Positions 51,590 through 60,036 of a stretch of DNA of 64,000 bases are shown piece after piece; the first letter of the stretch is position 1; every line of letters begins with the position of its first letter. The DNA comes from Pseudomonas sp. UBA2684 (lineage in GTDB: Bacteria > Pseudomonadota > Gammaproteobacteria > Pseudomonadales > Pseudomonadaceae). The notes beneath the pieces were generated by a model. That model had not been told where the DNA came from, ran no database searches, and was given only the letters and a program-made list of their open reading frames with translations. Position numbers and translations under genes: made by a program. The stretch spans positions 80,042-144,041 of the forward strand of contig DELY01000009.1 of assembly GCA_002354655.1 (NCBI GenBank), given 5' to 3'.

Positions 51590-52489
51590 ATGCTCGCTTC
51601 TGCTTCGCGCACCCGCACATTGCTGCTGATCGGTGCTTTCGCCACGATTTATATCGGCTGGGGCACCACCTACCTGGCCAACCACTTCCTCCTGCTGGAG
51701 GTGCCGCCCTTCATCATCGGCAGCCTGCGCTTCTCGATTGCCGGGGCGCTAGCCCTGGCCTGGGTGATTCTCAGCCGGCAATTGCAGATCCAGCGCAGCG
51801 ACTGGGGTGGCGTGCTGATCGGCAGTCTGGCGCTGATTGCGGTCGGTCAGGGCGCGCTGATCTACGCCAACCAGTATTTGCCGACCGGCATGCTGGCGAT
51901 GCTCTACACCACCTTGCCGCTGTGGAGCGTGGCGCTGGAATGGCTGCTCGGCGAGCGCCCGCCACTGTGGGTGATGGCCGGCCTGGCGCTGGCCTGCGCG
52001 GGCATCGTGCTGCTGATGAACAACGGCCTGGATCACCGCGCCTCGGCGGAACAATGGTTCGCCGGCCTGCTGGTGGTGTTTGCCACGCTGCTCTGGGCCG
52101 GCGGAGCCTGGCTGATGCGCCAGCGTCCGCCGTTTCGCTCCAGCTGGCTGGGGCTGAGCCTGCAAATGCTGATCGGCGCGCTGCTGCTGGCACTGTTCGG
52201 CTGGTGGCACGGCGACTGGCAGGCGCTCGACCTGCGTGCGATAAGCCAGCAGGGCTGGCTGTGGCTGGCGTATCTGGTGCTGCCGGTAAGCCTGGGCGTG
52301 TACCCGGCCTACTTCTGGCTGCTGCGCGAGGTGCGACCGAGCCTGGTGTCGACCTTCGCCTTCGTCAACCCGGTGGTGGCCCTGCTGCTCGGTTACCTGC
52401 TGCTGGGCGAACGCCTCAGCCTGCTGGCGATGCTGGCCTGTGGCATCACCCTGGGCGGGGTGGTGCTGATTATCTTTGGCCGCCGCTGA
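51590..52489 (+). CDS. EamA/DMT family transporter (YedA-like)
   Basis: 299 residues with ten membrane helices in two EamA repeats. The opening FATIYIGWGTTYLANHFLLL resembles YedA/RhaT-type exporters. It is 47 bp downstream of the MFS gene on the same strand and may share its transcript. A REP element follows. Confidence 0.9.
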   Translation: MLASASRTRTLLLIGAFATIYIGWGTTYLANHFLLLEVPPFIIGSLRFSIAGALALAWVILSRQLQIQRSDWGGVLIGSLALIAVGQGALIYANQYLPTGMLAMLYTTLPLWSVALEWLLGERPPLWVMAGLALACAGIVLLMNNGLDHRASAEQWFAGLLVVFATLLWAGGAWLMRQRPPFRSSWLGLSLQMLIGALLLALFGWWHGDWQALDLRAISQQGWLWLAYLVLPVSLGVYPAYFWLLREVRPSLVSTFAFVNPVVALLLGYLLLGERLSLLAMLACGITLGGVVLIIFGRR

Positions 52490-52565
52490 CAGCAAAACCG
52501 CGCAGAAGCGGGCCATGCCCGCGAAACACATTCGAGAGACTAACGCGCGCGGTCTTGGGAACAGT

Positions 52566-52592
52566 GGCGGACAAGGCGATGCCATGTCCGCC
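52566..52592. repeat. short hairpin GGCGGACA/TGTCCGCC
   Basis: A perfect dyad with an inner GGC/GCC extension around a GAT loop. It sits between the EamA gene and a REP element. No T-run follows. It resembles other dispersed Pseudomonas intergenic dyads. Confidence 0.55.
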
Positions 52593-52610
52593 CTACGATT
52601 GACCAATATC

Positions 52611-52672
52611 TGTGGGAGGGGCTTTAGCCGCGATAGCGCGACCAGCCTTTCGCGGCTAAAGCCCCTCCCACA
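52611..52672. repeat. REP element with 22-bp perfect inverted arms
   Basis: Arms at 52611-52632 and 52651-52672 are perfect inverted copies, each containing GTGGGAGGGGCTTTAGCCGC, with an 18-bp centre. This is the classical Pseudomonas REP (BIME-like) sequence. It lies between the converging EamA and uvrB genes. Confidence 0.88.
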
Positions 52673-52681
52673 TTCAGCCAA

Positions 52682-54697
52682 TCACACCTGTAGTAAACGT
52701 TCGCGCAACTTGTGGATCTCGTCGCGTAGCTGCGCGGCGGCTTCGAATTCCAGGTCGCGGGCCAGTTGGTACATCTTCTCTTCCAACTGACGAATACGCT
52801 TGGTGATCTCGCTCGGTGAGCGCAATTCGTTCTCGTAACGCGCGCTTTCTTCGGCGGCCTGGGCCATGCCCTTGCGCTTTTTGCTGCGCGAACCCGGCAC
52901 GGTCGCGCCTTCGAGGATGTCCTGAACGTCCTTGAACACGCCCTTGGGCGTGATGCCGTTGGCTTCGTTAAAGGCGATCTGTTTGTTACGCCGCCGCTCG
53001 GTCTCGCCGATGGCCCGTTCCATCGAGCCGGTCATGCGATCGGCATACAGAATCGCCCGGCCGTTTAGATTTCGCGCGGCACGGCCGATGGTCTGGATCA
53101 GCGAGCGCTCGCTGCGCAGAAAGCCTTCCTTGTCCGCATCGAGAATCGCCACCAGCGACACTTCCGGCATGTCCAGGCCTTCGCGCAGCAGGTTGATGCC
53201 CACCAGCACGTCGAACGCGCCGATGCGCAGGTCGCGGATGATCTCGACCCGCTCCACGGTATCGATATCCGAGTGCAGGTAGCGCACCTTGACGCCGTGA
53301 TCGGCCAGGTAATCGGTCAGATCCTCGGCCATGCGCTTGGTCAGGGTGGTGACCAGCACGCGTTCCTCGATGGCCACGCGCTTGTGGATTTCCGACAACA
53401 GGTCGTCGACCTGGGTCAGCGCCGGGCGCACCTCGATCTGCGGATCGACCAGGCCGGTCGGCCGCACCAGCTGCTCGATCACCCGCCCGGCATGCTCGGC
53501 CTCGTAGTTGCCCGGCGTGGCCGAGACGAAGATGGTCTGCGGACTGGCCGCCTCCCATTCCTCGAAGCGCATCGGCCGGTTATCCAGCGCCGAGGGCAGG
53601 CGAAAGCCGTATTCCACCAGGGTTTCCTTGCGCGAGCGGTCGCCCTTGTACATCGCGCCGACCTGCGGCACCGAGACGTGGGATTCGTCGATCACCAGCA
53701 GCGCCTGGTCCGGCAGGTAGTCGTACAGCGTCGGTGGTGGCTCGCCAGAGTCGCGCCCGGACAGGTAGCGCGAGTAGTTTTCGATGCCGTTGCAGTAACC
53801 CAGCTCGATGATCATCTCCAGGTCGAAACGGGTGCGCTGCTCCAGGCGCTGGGCTTCCACCAACTTGTTATTGCTGCGCAGGTAGTCCAGGCGCTCGACC
53901 AGTTCGACCTTGATCTTCTCCACGGCCTCCAGCAGCACCTCACGCGGGGTAACGTAGTGGCTCTTGGGGTAGAAGGTAAAACGCGGCAATTTGCGGATCA
54001 CTTCACCGGTCAGCGGATCAAAGGCCGAAATGCTTTCCACCTCGTCGTCGAACAGCTCGATACGGATGGCTTCCAGGTCGGATTCGGCGGGGAAGATATC
54101 GATCACATCGCCACGCACGCGGAAGGTGGCGCGGGCGAAATCCATGTCGTTGCGCGTGTATTGCAGGTCGGCCAGGCGGCGCAGCAAGGCGCGCTGGTCC
54201 ATTTTGTCGCCACGGTCGACGTGCAGCACCATCTTCAGGTACGACTCGGGGCTGCCCAGGCCGTAGATACACGACACGGTGGTGACGATGATCGCGTCCG
54301 GCCGTTCCAGCAGCGCCTTGGTCGCCGACAGGCGCATCTGCTCGATATGGTCGTTGATCGAGGCGTCCTTCTCGATAAAGGTGTCCGAGGACGGCACATA
54401 GGCTTCCGGCTGGTAGTAGTCGTAATAAGAGACGAAATACTCCACCGCGTTGTTTGGGAAGAAGCTCTTGAACTCGCCATACAGTTGCGCGGCCAGAGTC
54501 TTGTTGGGGGCCAGCACCAAGGTCGGGCGCTGCACCTGGGCGATCACATTGGCAATAGAAAAAGTCTTGCCGGAGCCGGTCACGCCGAGCAAGGTCTGGT
54601 GCGACAACCCGGCCTCCAGCCCCTCGACCATCTGCCGAATCGCCTCCGGCTGATCGCCGGCTGGCTGGAAACGCGTGACCAGTTGAAACTCGGACAT
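52682..54697 (-). CDS. uvrB: UvrABC excinuclease subunit B
   Basis: 671 residues. Damage-verifying helicase of nucleotide excision repair. Walker A is GVTGSGKTF, Walker B-like VIDESHVS, and the C-terminal UVR motif binds UvrC. ATG 54697 ([10 protein letters not shown]) is canonical; an upstream in-frame codon adds five residues without support. Confidence 0.98.
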   Translation of the reverse strand: MSEFQLVTRFQPAGDQPEAIRQMVEGLEAGLSHQTLLGVTGSGKTFSIANVIAQVQRPTLVLAPNKTLAAQLYGEFKSFFPNNAVEYFVSYYDYYQPEAYVPSSDTFIEKDASINDHIEQMRLSATKALLERPDAIIVTTVSCIYGLGSPESYLKMVLHVDRGDKMDQRALLRRLADLQYTRNDMDFARATFRVRGDVIDIFPAESDLEAIRIELFDDEVESISAFDPLTGEVIRKLPRFTFYPKSHYVTPREVLLEAVEKIKVELVERLDYLRSNNKLVEAQRLEQRTRFDLEMIIELGYCNGIENYSRYLSGRDSGEPPPTLYDYLPDQALLVIDESHVSVPQVGAMYKGDRSRKETLVEYGFRLPSALDNRPMRFEEWEAASPQTIFVSATPGNYEAEHAGRVIEQLVRPTGLVDPQIEVRPALTQVDDLLSEIHKRVAIEERVLVTTLTKRMAEDLTDYLADHGVKVRYLHSDIDTVERVEIIRDLRIGAFDVLVGINLLREGLDMPEVSLVAILDADKEGFLRSERSLIQTIGRAARNLNGRAILYADRMTGSMERAIGETERRRNKQIAFNEANGITPKGVFKDVQDILEGATVPGSRSKKRKGMAQAAEESARYENELRSPSEITKRIRQLEEKMYQLARDLEFEAAAQLRDEIHKLRERLLQV

Positions 54698-54834
54698 GAC
54701 GAACCTCGACAAGCGGTTGTGACGCGGCCCGAAAGCCTACGTCAAAACCGGTGAAAAGCGTGCGCGCGCTGTCGCGGCACGCGATATGGGTCGTTATACT
54801 ACCGGCCCACTTACGCAACCCCTAGCAGACTGTC

Positions 54835-54860
54835 GAAAAACTGCCTTCACTGCGTTTTTC
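54835..54860. repeat. GAAAAAC/GTTTTTC inverted repeat upstream of uvrB and aminotransferase gene
   Basis: GAAAAAC (54835-54841) and GTTTTTC (54854-54860) form a 7-bp dyad in the divergent 234-bp uvrB/aminotransferase spacer. It may mark an operator or a terminator. No LexA-type CTG-N10-CAG box was seen close by. Confidence 0.35.
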
Positions 54861-54931
54861 AGCGGCCTGCCGGCTACCGTCGTAGCGGGTTTGCTTGACA
54901 CCCACCTCTCCTCTTCCGAGCTGCCGCATCC

Positions 54932-56128
54932 ATGAGTCTGTTCTCTGCCGTCGAAATGGCTCCGCGCGACCCCATTCTGGGCCTCAACGAAGCATTTAAC
55001 GCCGATACCCGCACCACCAAGGTCAACCTCGGCGTTGGCGTGTACACCAACGAAGAGGGGCGAATTCCGCTGTTGCGCGCAGTGGCAAAAGCAGAGGATA
55101 TGCTCGCCTCCGCGCACGCGCCACGCGGCTATCTGCCGATCGAAGGCATCGCCGCCTACGACCAGGCCGTGCAAACGCTGCTGTTCGGCGCCGACTCGGC
55201 GTTGATTCGTGAAGGCCGCGTGATCACCACTCAGGCGCTCGGCGGTACTGGCGCACTGAAGGTCGGTGCCGACTTCCTCAAGCGCCTGCTGCCTGACGCT
55301 ACCGTCGCGATCAGCGATCCGAGCTGGGAAAACCATCGCGCGCTGTTCGAGTCCGCCGGCTTCCCGGTGCGCAACTACCGCTACTACGACGCCTTCAGCA
55401 ATGGCGTGAACCGTGGCGGCCTGCTGGAAGACCTGAAAAATCTGCCCGTCCGCTCGATCGTGGTACTGCACGCCTGCTGCCATAACCCGACCGGTGTCGA
55501 CCTGAACATGGACGACTGGAAAGCCATTCTCGAGATTCTGCGGGAACGTGAACACGTGCCATTCCTCGACATCGCCTACCAGGGCTTTGGCGACGGCATC
55601 GAAGAAGACGCCGCCGCGGTGCGCCTGTTCGCCCAGTCCGAGCTGACCTTCTTCGTCTCCAGCTCGTTCTCCAAGTCGTTCTCCCTATACGGCGAGCGGG
55701 TCGGCGCACTGTCCATCGTCACCGGCTCGAAAGACGAGACCGGGCGCGTGCTGTCGCAGGTCAAGCGCGTCATCCGCACCAACTACTCCAACCCGCCGAC
55801 GCATGGCGCCAGCGTGGTTGCCGCGGTGCTCAACAGCCCTGAACTGCGCGCCATGTGGGAAGCCGAATTGGGTGAAATGCGCGAGCGCATCCGTGGCATG
55901 CGCCTGGCCATGGTCGAGCAATTAGCTGCGCTGGGGGCCAAGCGCGACTTCAGCTTCGTTGCTCAGCAACGCGGCATGTTCTCCTACTCCGGCCTGACCA
56001 CCGAGCAAGTGGAACAGCTGAAAAGCGAGTTCGGTATCTATGCCGTCGGCACCGGGCGCATCTGCGTCGCGGCGCTCAACCAAGGTAATTTACCGGCGGT
56101 TACGCAAGCGATCGCCAAGGTTCTCTGA
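54932..56128 (+). CDS. aromatic-amino-acid/aspartate aminotransferase
   Basis: 398-residue class I aminotransferase of the AspC/TyrB group. PLP-binding Lys248 lies in SSSFSKSFSLYGERVG; HNPTGVD and the substrate Arg near the C-terminus are present. It transfers amino groups between aspartate or aromatic amino acids and 2-oxo acids. Exact substrate preference cannot be read. PAO1 has the same gene (PA3139) beside uvrB and tRNA-Asn. Confidence 0.92.
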   Translation: MSLFSAVEMAPRDPILGLNEAFNADTRTTKVNLGVGVYTNEEGRIPLLRAVAKAEDMLASAHAPRGYLPIEGIAAYDQAVQTLLFGADSALIREGRVITTQALGGTGALKVGADFLKRLLPDATVAISDPSWENHRALFESAGFPVRNYRYYDAFSNGVNRGGLLEDLKNLPVRSIVVLHACCHNPTGVDLNMDDWKAILEILREREHVPFLDIAYQGFGDGIEEDAAAVRLFAQSELTFFVSSSFSKSFSLYGERVGALSIVTGSKDETGRVLSQVKRVIRTNYSNPPTHGASVVAAVLNSPELRAMWEAELGEMRERIRGMRLAMVEQLAALGAKRDFSFVAQQRGMFSYSGLTTEQVEQLKSEFGIYAVGTGRICVAALNQGNLPAVTQAIAKVL

Positions 56129-56154
56129 GACGCCCGGGGAAGCTCGGCCAAGGC

Positions 56155-56182
56155 TTGACTTTCCCTTGTTAATCAGTAGGAT
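56155..56182 (+). promoter_or_regulatory. promoter of tRNA-Asn
   Basis: A -35 TTGACT (56155-56160), a 16-bp spacer and a -10 TAGGAT (56177-56182) lie 13 bp before the tRNA 5' end. Confidence 0.75.
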
Positions 56183-56194
56183 ACGCGTCGCCGT

Positions 56195-56270
56195 TCCGCG
56201 ATAGCTCAGTCGGTAGAGCAAATGACTGTTAATCATTGGGTCCCTGGTTCGAGTCCAGGTCGCGGAGCCA
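56195..56270 (+). tRNA. tRNA-Asn (GTT)
   Basis: 76 nt, anticodon GTT, encoded CCA. Its 3' end from 56249 is duplicated downstream at 56400. Confidence 0.97.
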
Positions 56271-56278
56271 AATTCAAA

Positions 56279-56305
56279 AGCCTCGGTTAATACCGGGGCT
56301 TTTTT
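56279..56305 (+). terminator. terminator of tRNA-Asn
   Basis: AAGCCTCGG pairs with CCGGGGCTT (one G-T) across TTAATA and is followed by TTTTTT. It lies inside the direct repeat, so a second copy is at 56430-56456. Confidence 0.88.
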
Positions 56306-56429
56306 GTGGCTGCCGGACTCTCACCAGGGACTACGTCCCAGGTTATTCGCTAACGCTCACCCCTTCGGGGCCGCGCTGAAGCGCGTTCAGCTAACGCTGT
56401 CGAGTCCAGGTCGCGGAGCCAAATTCAAA

Positions 56430-56456
56430 AGCCTCGGTTAATACCGGGGCTTTTTT
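56430..56456 (+). terminator. second copy of the tRNA-Asn terminator
   Basis: Identical hairpin and T-run within the second 66-bp repeat. It has no upstream gene of its own apart from the tRNA fragment. Confidence 0.8.
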
Positions 56457-56496
56457 GTGGCTGCCAGGCATTCCCTCCCCCATACCCAGCAGACGC

Positions 56497-56524
56497 AAAA
56501 AAGCCGGTCATCGACCGGCCTTTT
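56497..56524 (-). terminator. terminator of the comEA-like gene (bidirectional)
   Basis: GCCGGTC and GACCGGC form a 7-bp stem with a 3-nt loop. On the reverse strand it is followed by TTTTTTG; on the forward strand by CTTTTC. It lies 16 bp past the comEA-like stop. Confidence 0.85.
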
Positions 56525-56539
56525 CGTCGCGCTTTTGCG

Positions 56540-56863
56540 TCAGTTAATGCTCAGCTTGTCGCGATTTTTCTCCAGAATCGATTCGCCAATGCCTTTGACC
56601 TCAAGCAATTCGTCGACCGAGGCGAAGTCACCGTTGGTATCGCGATAAGCCACGATGGCCTTGGCCTTTACTTCGCCAATCCCACTCAGCTCACGCTGCA
56701 GGGTCGCTGCATCGGCGCTATTGAGATTGACCTTGGCGACTTCCGCCATTTGCACAGACTCGGTTTTGAGCGGAGCGGTTTTGCCCGCCTCAGCGGCGGA
56801 GAGCGTGAGAGATGCGCTAGCCAGGACGGCAAACAGGACGGCGGAGAGGTAATTTTTCTGCAT
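56540..56863 (-). CDS. ComEA-like helix-hairpin-helix protein
   Basis: 107 residues with a signal peptide (about 1-24, ending SAA) and a C-terminal helix-hairpin-helix pair (VNLNSADAATLQRELSGIGE, then LLEVKGIGESILEKN) that binds DNA non-specifically. ATG at 56863 (MQKNYLS) is used, with AAGGG about 10 bases upstream. PAO1 encodes the same protein (PA3140) just before wbpM. A role in DNA uptake or periplasmic DNA binding is inferred from the family. Confidence 0.92.
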   Translation of the reverse strand: MQKNYLSAVLFAVLASASLTLSAAEAGKTAPLKTESVQMAEVAKVNLNSADAATLQRELSGIGEVKAKAIVAYRDTNGDFASVDELLEVKGIGESILEKNRDKLSIN

Positions 56864-57099
56864 AGTGGACATTCCCTTGTGATTGAAACTGCGTAAGCGA
56901 CGCGAAGGCGGTACATCCATGCGCCGCGCCTTTGAAACTAGCTGCTGTCATCGCTTTGTCAAACGCAGCAGCGCGTGCCAGCGCCGGGCACAATCATCCA
57001 ACAAAACTATCGAATCGATCCATAAGCAATATTTTATCAATCAAAGATCACCGCCTACTCTCAGCCTTCAGACGTAGCGATTTTCATTTGAGGTGCAGC

Positions 57100-57324
57100 A
57101 TGTTCAAGACCCTGACCTTCACCGCCATGCACTTTTGCATTGCCTTCGCGGTGACCTATGCACTGACCGGTAGCGTGGCCGCCAGTGGCTTGGTGGCGGC
57201 CATCGAGCCGCTGTGCAACTCCGTCGGGTTCTACTTTCACGAGAAAATCTGGCAGCGCTTCGAGAGCGGCAAAACATCTAAGGCAGAGCGCCCGACACAT
57301 GCCTGGCTGCACCACCAAGCCTGA
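57100..57324 (+). CDS. DUF2061-like small membrane protein
   Basis: 74 residues with two membrane helices (about 2-22 and 24-40) and the conserved end HEKIWQRF. This pattern matches DUF2061 proteins of unknown function. The ATG has GAGG upstream. It is short and easily missed. Confidence 0.85.
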   Translation: MFKTLTFTAMHFCIAFAVTYALTGSVAASGLVAAIEPLCNSVGFYFHEKIWQRFESGKTSKAERPTHAWLHHQA

Positions 57325-57417
57325 GGGTGTCGACCTGCGCATTAATCGACGCCGTCTATCCCTTACCCCCGACCAATCCGCTAAGATGCGCGGCTTCGTC
57401 ACCACGCGCATCCCATC

Positions 57418-58980
57418 ATGTCCGCTATCGCTCGCTTTCCCGTTGCCGCTTATCTTTTCAGCTGTCTGCTGGGGCTGCTGGCACTCACCGGCCTCTGGTA
57501 TGGCATCGGCCAACCGGTGCAACTGGCCGACGCGGCGACGCCAACGCACAAACTGCAGTGCGCCTCCTACACCCCGTTCGATAAGGATCAATCGCCCTTC
57601 GATCAGCCCATCAACCTGCGCCCAGAGCGCATGGCGGCTGATGTGGCGTTGCTCGCCGAGCGTTTCGAGTGCCTGCGCACCTATTCCGTGACCGGCCTGG
57701 AAGCGTTGCCCGAGTTGGCCCGCAAACACGGCCTGAAGCTGATCGTCGGTGCCTGGGTGAGCCGCAATCCGCAAGACACGGCGGTTGAAATCGACGGCCT
57801 GATCAAAATTGCCAACGCCTACCCGGATGTCATCGATGCGGTGATCGTCGGCAACGAGGCGCTGCTGCGCAAGGAAGTCACCCCGCAGCAACTGGTGGCG
57901 CTGATCAAGCGGGTCAAATCGCACATCGCGCAACCGGTGACCTATGCCGACGTTTGGGAGTTCTGGCTGAAACACCCGGAAGTCGCTCCGGCCGTGGATT
58001 TTCTGACCATCCACCTGCTGCCCTATTGGGAGGATGACCCAGCGGGGATCGACACCGCACTGGCTGAAGTCGCCCAGGTGCGTCAGGTGTTCGGCAACAA
58101 CTTCGCCCCCAAGGACATCCTGATCGGCGAAACCGGCTGGCCCAGCGAAGGCCGGCAACGCGAAACCGCCCTGCCCAGCCGCGTCAATCAGGCCAAGTTC
58201 ATTCGCGGGTTCGTGGCCATGGCCGAACAGAATGGTTGGCGCTACAACCTGATCGAGGCCTTCGATCAACCCTGGAAACGCGTCAGTGAAGGCGCCGTCG
58301 GTGGTTACTGGGGTCTGTACGACGCCGACCGCCAGGACAAGTCGATCCTTGCCGGGTCTGTCTCCAACCTGCCGCTGTGGTCATTCTGGCTGGCCGTCAG
58401 TGGGCTAATTTTCGTGGCCACCCTGCTGCTCGCCGGGCGCCCTAGCTCGACGCGCACAGCCTTGCTCCTACCGCTACTGGCAGCGCTCGGCGCCGCCTGT
58501 ATAGCGCTGTGGAGCGAGTTGGCCTGGGTCACCAGCCGCTTTGCCGGCGAATGGCTGTGGGCTGCCGCGCTACTTGGCTTGAACCTGCTGGCGCTCAGCC
58601 ATGCGGCCCTGGCGCTGGCGGCCAAAACGGCGTGGCGTGCACGCCTGTTCACCTGGCTCGACGCTCACGCCGGCTGGTGGCTGGTGGCCGCCGGCTTTGC
58701 CGGTGCGGTGCTGATGCTGGGCTTGGTAATGGATGCGCGTTATCGCAGCTTTCCCAGCGCGGCCTTGTTGCTGCCGGCCCTGGTGTACCTGTGTCGACCG
58801 GTCGCCGGCCCACGCCGGGAAATTGCCGTACTCGCCCTGTTGATCGGGGCCGGTATTCTGCCGCAGCTGTATCAGGAAACCCTGAGCAATCTGCAAGCAC
58901 TGGGCTGGGCACTCACCAGCGCGCTGCTGGTTGGCGCCTTGTGGCGCAGTCTGCGGGTCAAGCCGGCTTACAACGCCTGA
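57418..58980 (+). CDS. GH17 family beta-glucanase/transglycosylase-like membrane protein
   Basis: 520 residues. An N-terminal membrane helix (about 8-30) precedes a GH17 domain (45-310): the acid/base Glu147 is in IVGNEAL and the nucleophile Glu238 in IGETGWPSEG. Several hydrophobic helices (about 340-510) follow in the membrane. GH17 enzymes act on beta-1,3-glucans. In Pseudomonas such domains also take part in cyclic-glucan synthesis; here no GT2 domain is attached, so the enzyme may modify glucan made elsewhere. Direction of the reaction cannot be told. Confidence 0.85.
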   Translation: MSAIARFPVAAYLFSCLLGLLALTGLWYGIGQPVQLADAATPTHKLQCASYTPFDKDQSPFDQPINLRPERMAADVALLAERFECLRTYSVTGLEALPELARKHGLKLIVGAWVSRNPQDTAVEIDGLIKIANAYPDVIDAVIVGNEALLRKEVTPQQLVALIKRVKSHIAQPVTYADVWEFWLKHPEVAPAVDFLTIHLLPYWEDDPAGIDTALAEVAQVRQVFGNNFAPKDILIGETGWPSEGRQRETALPSRVNQAKFIRGFVAMAEQNGWRYNLIEAFDQPWKRVSEGAVGGYWGLYDADRQDKSILAGSVSNLPLWSFWLAVSGLIFVATLLLAGRPSSTRTALLLPLLAALGAACIALWSELAWVTSRFAGEWLWAAALLGLNLLALSHAALALAAKTAWRARLFTWLDAHAGWWLVAAGFAGAVLMLGLVMDARYRSFPSAALLLPALVYLCRPVAGPRREIAVLALLIGAGILPQLYQETLSNLQALGWALTSALLVGALWRSLRVKPAYNA

Positions 58981-59345
58981 GCCGGCTGCGGCGCACGCAC
59001 CAACCGCAGCAGCGCCAGCACCACGGCAAACGCCGCCAGGCTGGCGCTGTACAACACCAAGGCCGGCAACCCGAGCAACAATGCCGGTACGGCTAAACGC
59101 CAGCCCCAACGCCCCGGCAGCACAAAGGCCAGCACGGCGCTCAGCAACGCCGCCCAGGCCAGCACACGCAGATGAATCAGCCAGCCCAGGCCGGCGCGGA
59201 TTTCACAGGCCAGGCGTTGCGGCGCCTCGACACACAGTCCCACCCACTGCTGGCTTTCCATCAAGCTGAAACGCAAGCCATAACTGGCTGCCAGGCAGAG
59301 CGACGCGGCGATCAATACGCTGATCAGGGGTAAACGGCGGGACAT
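58968..59345 (-). CDS. hypothetical membrane protein
   Basis: 125 residues with four hydrophobic helices (about 5-25, 52-75, 82-98, 98-118). The 3' end overlaps the convergent GH17 gene by 13 bp. The two Cys at about 38 and 46 face the first loop. No family recognised. Confidence 0.7.
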   Translation of the reverse strand: MSRRLPLISVLIAASLCLAASYGLRFSLMESQQWVGLCVEAPQRLACEIRAGLGWLIHLRVLAWAALLSAVLAFVLPGRWGWRLAVPALLLGLPALVLYSASLAAFAVVLALLRLVRAPQPAQAL

Positions 59346-59471
59346 GCGACACTCCGGTCAAAGAAAACGCCGCTCAGAATAATCCTCCCCCTGGCGGATG
59401 CAAGCCTCGCAGTTGCCTAATACCGCGCTGGCACGGCATGCTCGCGGCCACCGTGTGTTTAAGGAACGACG

Positions 59472-59960
59472 ATGCCAACCCTGCAGATACGTAGCGCCCA
59501 GCCTGACGACGTTGCGCTGATCCTGGACTTTATCCGTGAGCTGGCCGCATACGAGAAACTCGCCGAGCAAGTAGTGGCCGATCCCGCGCAACTAACGCAA
59601 CACCTGTTCGGCGCGCGCCCTTTCGCCGAGGTGCTGATTGGCGAAGTAGACGGCCAAGCCGCAGGCTTTGCGCTGTTCTTTCACAACTTCTCGACCTTCC
59701 TCGGCAAACCCGGCATCTACCTGGAAGACCTCTACGTACGCCCGGCTGCACGCGGCGCCGGATTGGGCAAGGCCTTGCTAGGTAAACTGGCAAGCCTGGT
59801 GGTCGAGCGTGGCTGCGGTCGCCTGGAATGGTTGGTGCTGGATTGGAACGAGCCCGCCATCGGCTTCTACCAAACGCTAGGCGCCCACCCACTGAAGGAC
59901 TTGACGGTGTATCGTTTGACCGGCTCGGCGTTGCATGAGCTGGCTAAAAAATCGGTTTGA
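59472..59960 (+). CDS. GNAT family N-acetyltransferase
   Basis: 162 residues resembling the diamine/thialysine acetyltransferase group (SAT1-like). The acetyl-CoA loop RPAARGAGLGKALL and the preceding YLEDLYV strand are intact. A polyamine or related amine substrate is possible. The gene stands alone on the forward strand. Confidence 0.88.
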   Translation: MPTLQIRSAQPDDVALILDFIRELAAYEKLAEQVVADPAQLTQHLFGARPFAEVLIGEVDGQAAGFALFFHNFSTFLGKPGIYLEDLYVRPAARGAGLGKALLGKLASLVVERGCGRLEWLVLDWNEPAIGFYQTLGAHPLKDLTVYRLTGSALHELAKKSV

Positions 59961-60036
59961 CCGGCACTCGCTACGTGTTCTGCTGTCATAAATCGCCTAT
60001 TCACTCAGCACGTTCTCTTCTTAAAGGGACTTAGTC

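Larger units (their letters stand above)
56249..56465 (+). repeat. 66-bp direct repeat of the tRNA-Asn 3' end and terminator (att-like scar)
   Basis: Bases 56249-56314 and 56400-56465 are identical over 66 bp, covering the last 22 bases of the tRNA including CCA, then the terminator and adjacent TGTGGCTGCC. The 85-bp spacer holds hairpins (CCCC TTCG GGG, CGCGC TGAA GCGCG). A tRNA-3'-end direct repeat is the usual mark of integrase attachment sites. No integrase is nearby. Confidence 0.85.

Noticed and set aside
54698-54931. LexA box upstream of uvrB
   Set aside because: No CTGT-N8-ACAG match was found; only a GAAAAAC dyad is visible.
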